This document shows positions 59,225 through 64,000 of a stretch of DNA of 64,000 nucleotides, in pieces; the first letter of the stretch is position 1; each line of letters starts with the position of its first letter. Position numbers and translations under genes: made by a program. The notes under the pieces are model-generated. The model was given only the letters and a program-made list of their open reading frames with translations, did no database searches and had not been told where the DNA came from. Source of the stretch: Solitalea lacus (GTDB taxonomy: Bacteria; Bacteroidota; Bacteroidia; Sphingobacteriales; Sphingobacteriaceae); assembly GCF_022014595.1 (NCBI RefSeq), contig NZ_CP091740.1, forward strand, positions 2,840,200 through 2,904,199, given 5' to 3'.

Positions 59225-60158
59225 TTAAGCAAATAATTTAGTAAGCCTGAAAAGGAAAAAAGGTACATCCTTCACACCCCTGAATTGACTCCGGAAGGCT
59301 TTGATTTTAGCATTGAACGATTCGGCCGAAGCGTTGGTGCTGCGGTTGTCAAAGTAGTTCAGGATCCGTTCGTAATGGAGCTGTATGGTTTTGGACAGGG
59401 TATTAAACGTTTTAAAGCCGGCCTTTTCCACCTGGTCATACCATTGGGAAGCGCGTTAAGGCCAGGGATTTAGATGAGGAGTGGTTGTAAATCCAGGAGA
59501 GCTTTTGAGCCAATGCATAAGCCTGTCCCAGATCTGGATATAGCTCAAAGAGAAGACTTGCCCGTTTTTCTTGTTCCTGGCTCCAGTTCACCTGGGCTTT
59601 ATACAGCAGGTGACGGCTGCGGGCCAGCAATTGCTTGAGCGTATCCCCGTTGGCATAGATCTTCGGATGATATTCTGCTTGGGTTTTTCGGGCCTTTTCC
59701 AAGGCCTTGTTTTCCGCCTCTATGGCCTTCCAGCGATGCTGGATGCGAATTTCCTGCAAGGCCTCTCCCCCCAGTTGTTGCACATGAAAACGATCGATCA
59801 CCTGTTTGGCATAGGGAAAACAATGTTTGACAATAAGGTTCATACTTCCTGCCAGGTCCATGGTTACTTCTTTTACTTCGTTCCGTAACCGTTTGGGAAG
59901 TCGCTTGAGCAGGGGAATGATCCCATCGGACTGCGTGCCCTTGACGATGGCCACAACGGTCCCTTTTTTGCCCCTGGCGTCTTTATTTGTGATGATGGTA
60001 TAGAGTTCCCCTAAGGACAACGAAGTTTCGTCAATGGAAAGATAAGGTCCCCTGTTTTGGGGAAACAAAAGTCCTTTTTCGATATCGTTGCCCGCTTTCC
60101 AGGAGTTAAAATTACTTAAGCGGTTCCGGTAGCTGCGATGAAGTTTCTTGCCATTCAC
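59225..60158 (-). pseudogene. ISAon1-type DDE transposase with a frameshift
   Basis: The frame starting at GTG 60158 gives YLSIDETSLSLGELYTII (first Asp), VTMDLAGSMNLIVKHCFPYA (second Asp) and VIDRFHVQQLGGEALQ, then ends at 59436 after LALTRFPMV. The remaining C-terminus reads in another frame, starting SQWYDQVEKAGFK, with NASAESFNAKIKAFR carrying the DDE glutamate and a stop at 59225. One base is missing or extra near 59440-59450. Without the shift the catalytic Glu is lost, so this copy is probably inactive unless frameshifting occurs. Confidence 0.85.
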
Positions 60159-60186
60159 GCCATAGAAACCGGCGATGGTTTGCAGG

Positions 60187-60573
60187 CTATGCGCCTGTGT
60201 ATCGGCTGAATGCTTTTAAAAAAGCCGCAAAATCCTTGGTAATGCGGGTGCCTTGGGCCACTAAATCCCAATTGCGGTAAACGACTTTGCCGGTATCCTC
60301 ATTCATCCATCGGCGGCGGGTAATGTGCAGGTATACCTGAAAACCCCGAATGGGAAAATCCTGCAAAGTGATGGGCTCAAAAAAGCCTTTGGAGTGCAAT
60401 TTGTTTGCCGAATACTCTTCAGGGGTCTTGTTGACTTCCTTTAAATAGATATGGATTGCGGCGTCTTTTTTCTCCACGTCGGTTAATTCGAAATATTCCT
60501 CAATGGATTCAGGAAGGATCAGTGGGATCAGGGCTTTATAGGACTCGTGCATGGTGTTTTTTAGGATGCACAA
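60187..60573 (-). CDS. ISAon1-type transposase N-terminal region protein
   Basis: A 128-residue protein encoded at the 5' side of the IS: LILPESIEEYFELTDVEKKD, then KGFFEPITLQDFPIRGFQVY and HITRRRWMNEDTGKVVYRNW. This is the zinc-less N-terminal, DNA-binding half typical of ISAon1-type elements, where the transposase is split in two frames. The C-terminal half would follow by a frame change near 60190-60158 or by its own GTG start. The protein probably recognises the IS ends. Confidence 0.8.
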   Translation of the reverse strand: MCILKNTMHESYKALIPLILPESIEEYFELTDVEKKDAAIHIYLKEVNKTPEEYSANKLHSKGFFEPITLQDFPIRGFQVYLHITRRRWMNEDTGKVVYRNWDLVAQGTRITKDFAAFLKAFSRYTGA

Positions 60574-60617
60574 AAATGAACTTTTATTGCTTACTCCACA
60601 ACTTTTGGGATTGATCC

Positions 60618-60625
60618 GCTAACAC
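60618..60625. repeat. Right target-site duplication of the IS (GCTAACAC)
   Basis: Exact 8-bp copy of 59183-59190. Confidence 0.9.
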
Positions 60626-60900
60626 TCCTAGAACTCCTTAAAGTCTTTTTTTGTGCTTTTTATACCAAAATTGGAAGAAGGGTCGCTTAAAAACTATCGG
60701 ACAACTGACCGCTACCTTTAAGGTCGTTTAATGGGATTACCCCCTCCTATTTTAAACAATTAAAACATAAAAGACGAGGCATAGTAGACCTCGATAATGT
60801 GTGAATTATGTAATTATTAGATTTAGTTATGTAACATTCCTGCTGGTTTATAGTGATACATTTATTCTGTAATTGTTAAACTACCATTAAGATAAAAATC

Positions 60901-61101
60901 ATGGAAGAAACCAAATCAACAGGAACGTTCGGGCACGGAAAATGGTCTGAACAAAAAGCTAAGCTTATTGCAAAGTTTCCTGTTTTAACAGAAGCCGATG
61001 TTCACTACGAACAGAGTAATAGAGAAGAAATGTTGAGAAAGATTGAAGCCAAATTGGGTAAAACCAAAGAGGAATTAAATTTAATTATTCAAGAACTATA
61101 A
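60901..61101 (+). CDS. CsbD-like small stress protein
   Basis: A 66-residue charged protein with the CsbD layout: GHGKWSEQKAKLIAKFPVLT, then EADVHYEQSNREEMLRKIEA and a final helix LGKTKEELNLIIQEL. CsbD-like proteins are small, soluble and induced by general stress in many bacteria, and the molecular role is unknown. It stands alone 275 bp after the IS. The gap between holds no gene. Confidence 0.75.
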   Translation: MEETKSTGTFGHGKWSEQKAKLIAKFPVLTEADVHYEQSNREEMLRKIEAKLGKTKEELNLIIQEL

Positions 61102-61248
61102 TAATATGATAATGGGTCAATACCTTTTGGCTCATTATTCTTTTGAAATTTTTAAAGCTATTTCTTAAACGCTAGAAAGGTATATTGAGTTAGTGGCATA
61201 AGCAGTAGCGAGTTAAATGAATGTTTTTAAACAAACTTATTTAATAAG

Positions 61249-61676
61249 ATGAAAAAGTTAATTATGTCCTTAGTTATAACAGGTTTTATAGTGGGAATGA
61301 GTGCTTTGGCCTTTGGCCAAGAGGGTTTATTAAAAATAATTACCCCCCCCAGGACATTAAGGTTTTAGCAAATAATGTAGATTCTTTAGACTATGCACAG
61401 TTTAAGAAAGATGCCCAGGAAAAAATTCAGAGTAATGATAAAGATATTGCCGATTTAAAAGCAAAAATGAAATCAAAAGCTAAAGAAGGCAATACTAAGG
61501 CCAGTAGCCGATACAGTAAAAATATTGAGAATCTGGAAGCTAAAAACGATGATCTGCGTCAGCGAATTACCGATTACAAATATAATAACAGTGATTGGTC
61601 GTCATTTAAGCAAAAGTTCAATCATGACATGTATGATTTAGGCAAAGCATTTAAAGGATTTACTTCCCAAAAGTAA
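61249..61676 (+). pseudogene. Secreted coiled-coil protein split by a frameshift at a C8 tract
   Basis: ATG 61249 opens a signal peptide (MKKLIMSLVITGFIVGMSAL, cleavage near AFGQ) and runs into eight C residues at 61343-61350, after which the frame soon stops. One more C would join it to the downstream frame: QDIKVLANNVDSLDYAQFKK, then a charged coiled coil (ENLEAKNDDLRQRITDYKYN), stop at 61676. A separate start at ATG 61467 is possible but would lack the signal. The joined protein would have about 142 residues. Cause: mutation, phase variation, or a sequencing error in the homopolymer. Confidence 0.6.
61343..61350 (+). repeat. C8 homopolymer tract in a low-GC coding region
   Basis: Eight consecutive C, at the exact point where two frames of one gene meet. 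Such runs are rare in this low-GC sequence. Confidence 0.8.
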
Positions 61677-61944
61677 ACAAGCCAAGGTTCACCATCATAT
61701 AAAGGGGTGAACCTTTTATAATTTATCATTTTTGAAATAATATAATACTTTTCGAGTGAAGGTTGTAAGCAAAATAATTGTCAAAAGTCAGTAGGCCATA
61801 TTAGTGTGTTTAAACTTGCCCAATACCACCAATGCAACGAAAGCTTTAAAATGATATAATAGGGGTCAATCATTGGATTACAACATTTAGGAGCTTTATA
61901 AGTGATCTTGAAATAAACAAGCTATTTGTGTATATTTTAGCATA

Positions 61945-63834
61945 ATGCAGCTAAAGAATAACAGAAGTCGGCCTATAATTTGTTTTGCTTTATTTGCTTA
62001 CATATTCTTTTGTTCATTTCCTCTCATAGTACAAGCTGTTAACGGCACTTGGGGACTTACAAATTTTTCTTTTTACAGTGACACACTTTCTTCCGATTCG
62101 GGAAATAAAATGAGTTTTCGCATCGAATCACTAAGATTAAGATATAGCAATTCGAGAGATACACTGATTAAAATATTGAAGAATACTGCCTATGATATTC
62201 TAAGTGAAAGACCATATCGGCCATACCAAGGTAAGGTGATCCGTGATATCATTATCGCTCAGGTGAATGTTTTTAACAAAGACACAAAGGAAAATCGTCA
62301 ACAACGTAATAGCATTCAAAAACTTCAACATCTTCTGGACTTTTTGCACGTAAACACCAAAACAAAGGTTATCAAGGAAGGATTGTTTTTCAGCAAGAAC
62401 GATACAGTGAGTCCATATCTTATGTCATATAACGCGTATTACCTGCGTAATTTACCCTTCTTCCAGGCAGCAGAAATTTCCATAAAACCTCTTTCACATA
62501 CTAAGGACTCTGTCGATGTAGTAATCATTATTCAGGATGCTTTTGAATTCGGAGCAAGCTTTGCCCACTCTAAGGTGACACTATACAATGTCAATTTTCT
62601 GGGAGGAGGTCAGCGAATTGATGTGGCGATGAGCATTGACAAGTATCGTAATCCGACTGTAGGAACGGCCGCTTCATATGTCAAATATAATATTTGGGGG
62701 AGTTTTGTGGACGCAGCCATTGGCTATACTACATTAAACGACGCAGTTCCTATTGATACTGGGGTTTATGAAACTTCTTTATTTATGCATATGGACAGGC
62801 AACTCTATAAACCTACCGTGCGGATAGGTGGTGGCTTAACCATTTCATACAATTACTCCATGAATGTTGATTCCCAATCTGCTGGTTCTTATCGAAACTA
62901 TGCCTACAAATATTTTGATGTTTGGGGAGCCTGGGCATTTAATGTGCAGAAACTGCTTAAAACAGGTTTTGAGAATCGTACTCGCAAAGCGATATCATTA
63001 AGGTATAGCTTGATTGATTTTAGTCGCCAACCACAACAGCAGATTTACCGGCTAGATCCAGTTTATAACAATCGCCAGTATGTAATCGGACAATACAACT
63101 TTTTCCTACAAAGCTATTTCAAAACCCATTATGTGTATGGATTTGGCCGCATAGAAGATATTCCCAGTGGCTACAATTTGGCACTAACAGCAGGTGTGGA
63201 GAGATGGATTAACAGGGAACGGATTTACACAGGAGCACAATTTGAACGCTCAAAGATATTTACCAAAGGCAATTTTATGATAACAACCATTGGCCTTGGC
63301 GGTTTTTTTAGAAATGAGTTTGAAGATGTGGTGATGGAGTTTAAAAATGATTATTACAGTAATCTTCATACCCTTAGTCGATGGAAGCTTCGCTACATGG
63401 TCGGTTTAAACTATATGATTGGCATAAACCCCCATTTTAATAAATCAATTAACCTTAACACTGAAAAAGGCATCATAGGCTTTGATTCTGATTTGCTACA
63501 TGGATATCAACGCCTTAAGCTTACAGGTGAGGCTAATTGCTATGCTCCTTTCCAGTTATTAGGGTTTAAATTTAATTTTTTCGCAGTTGCCCAGGTAGCG
63601 CAGCTTGGAGACAATGATGAACTCCTTTTCGGGAACCGTCTGTACTCCGTACTGGGAACTGGCGTACGCATTAGAAATGAAAGTCTCGCGTTTCGTACCT
63701 TAGAAATAGTGGCTTATCTCTACCCCGGAGGACCTTCAGATATGAAAAATACTGGTTTTCAGATCAGGGGCATCCCCAATATACGATTCAGAACTACGCC
63801 CATTCAACGTCCTGAATTTATACGCTTTGAATAA
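61945..63834 (+). CDS. BamA/Omp85-like outer-membrane protein
   Basis: A 629-residue protein with a long signal segment (about 1-32). A helical linker (about 60-125) leads to one POTRA-like domain at about 130-205: KVIKEGLFFSKNDTVSPYLM, LRNLPFFQAAEISIKPL and DSVDVVIIIQDAF, the order seen in Omp85 proteins. From about 210 the sequence is beta-barrel, with Gly/aromatic strands (VNFLGGGQRIDVAMSI, YIWG-type turns), ending in IRFRTTPIQRPEFIRFE. The C-terminus does not end in the usual aromatic residue, since Phe is second to last. It may assemble or export an outer-membrane partner. Specificity unknown. Confidence 0.75.
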   Translation: MQLKNNRSRPIICFALFAYIFFCSFPLIVQAVNGTWGLTNFSFYSDTLSSDSGNKMSFRIESLRLRYSNSRDTLIKILKNTAYDILSERPYRPYQGKVIRDIIIAQVNVFNKDTKENRQQRNSIQKLQHLLDFLHVNTKTKVIKEGLFFSKNDTVSPYLMSYNAYYLRNLPFFQAAEISIKPLSHTKDSVDVVIIIQDAFEFGASFAHSKVTLYNVNFLGGGQRIDVAMSIDKYRNPTVGTAASYVKYNIWGSFVDAAIGYTTLNDAVPIDTGVYETSLFMHMDRQLYKPTVRIGGGLTISYNYSMNVDSQSAGSYRNYAYKYFDVWGAWAFNVQKLLKTGFENRTRKAISLRYSLIDFSRQPQQQIYRLDPVYNNRQYVIGQYNFFLQSYFKTHYVYGFGRIEDIPSGYNLALTAGVERWINRERIYTGAQFERSKIFTKGNFMITTIGLGGFFRNEFEDVVMEFKNDYYSNLHTLSRWKLRYMVGLNYMIGINPHFNKSINLNTEKGIIGFDSDLLHGYQRLKLTGEANCYAPFQLLGFKFNFFAVAQVAQLGDNDELLFGNRLYSVLGTGVRIRNESLAFRTLEIVAYLYPGGPSDMKNTGFQIRGIPNIRFRTTPIQRPEFIRFE

Positions 63835-64000
63835 ACCTGCAAGAATAGAAATTCACAACGCTATATTAGTTTTCCTTTTGCTGATATACAGAATACAATT
63901 AAAAATTTATTCATTGACGGATTTTTAAACTGAAAAAAAGTTATTCAAAGATGTTTCTCATGCATTTGCGAGGTGCAGATTAAATTTCCGATATTATAGA
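63835..64000. other. Window end, non-coding
   Basis: AT-rich sequence without a visible gene, terminator or repeat. Confidence 0.5.

Larger units (their letters stand above)
59191..60617 (-). mobile_element. ISL3-like insertion sequence (ISAon1-type), complete, with target duplication
   Basis: The ends are inverted repeats beginning GGATCAATCCCAAAA (left at 59191; right, inverted, ending at 60617), extended by a weaker TGTGGAG match. The 8-bp sequence GCTAACAC flanks both sides (59183-59190 and 60618-60625), a target-site duplication of the size usual for ISL3. The element is 1427 bp, carries two transposase frames on the minus strand, and is visibly richer in GC than the host DNA. It inserted in the non-coding gap after the tRNA terminator. 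The second transposase frame is broken. Confidence 0.92.

Overview
The window comes from a low-GC Bacteroidota genome, most likely order Sphingobacteriales. Three things point there. Promoter-like TAnnTTTG motifs precede many genes, and Shine-Dalgarno sequences are rare. The gene families are typical of the phylum: DUF3810, WbqC, S46 peptidase, DPP IV with POT transporters, an actinobacterial-type AhpC with AhpD, and ISAon1-type transposase. Secreted proteins of the Bacteroidota outer membrane are frequent. I cannot name a species from the sequence alone. Most of the window is ordinary chromosome.

Layout. 1-6250: partial OPT transporter, GmhB phosphatase, DUF3810 protein, outer-membrane protein, transaldolase, SRP RNA, an LRR lipoprotein and a PEGA protein. 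6290-8130: an XRE / ImmA-IrrE / PIN module whose PIN gene is broken by two frameshifts. 8226-10400: YdeI-like protein, SPOUT methyltransferase, DODA-type dioxygenase. 10450-13313: an islet bracketed by 19-bp direct repeats, holding broken gene remnants, two small minus-strand genes, AT-rich repeats and a translationally coupled two-gene unit whose second product looks like a HEPN protein. 13368-20364: outer-membrane protein, bioB, WbqC, lipid A acyltransferase, glycosyltransferase, CBS protein, AhpC/AhpD. 20384-21452: degraded mobile-element or gene debris beside a HigB/HigA toxin-antitoxin pair. 21592-34651: aroQ, xerD, a lipoprotein, a DPP IV operon, two POT peptide transporters, a mannosyltransferase, mgtE. 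34848-45752: TPR protein, gyrA, hemF, MFS, DUF4442, AlbA_2, MATE, HDAC-like, queD. 46399-46661: a relic of class II ribonucleotide reductase. 46711-58647: flavin-binding protein, kynureninase, alkyladenine glycosylase, fRMsr, S46 peptidase, a repeat lipoprotein, an ECF sigma factor with a membrane serine protease, thiolase and a PgpH-like HD phosphodiesterase. 58799-59076: one tRNA-Ser and two identical tRNA-Pro genes. 59191-60617: a complete ISL3-like insertion sequence with 8-bp target duplication and a frameshifted transposase. 60901-63834: CsbD-like protein, a coiled-coil secreted protein split at a C8 tract, and a BamA-like barrel.

Functionally, the OPT transporter, DPP IV, two POT permeases and the S46 dipeptidyl peptidase together suggest growth on peptides: periplasmic peptidases release di- and tripeptides that the permeases import. 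Two toxin-type modules (XRE/ImmA/PIN and HigBA) and the HEPN-containing pair are the accessory, defence-like content. The best candidate for something undescribed is the islet at 10450-13313 with the coupled pair at 12098-13014.
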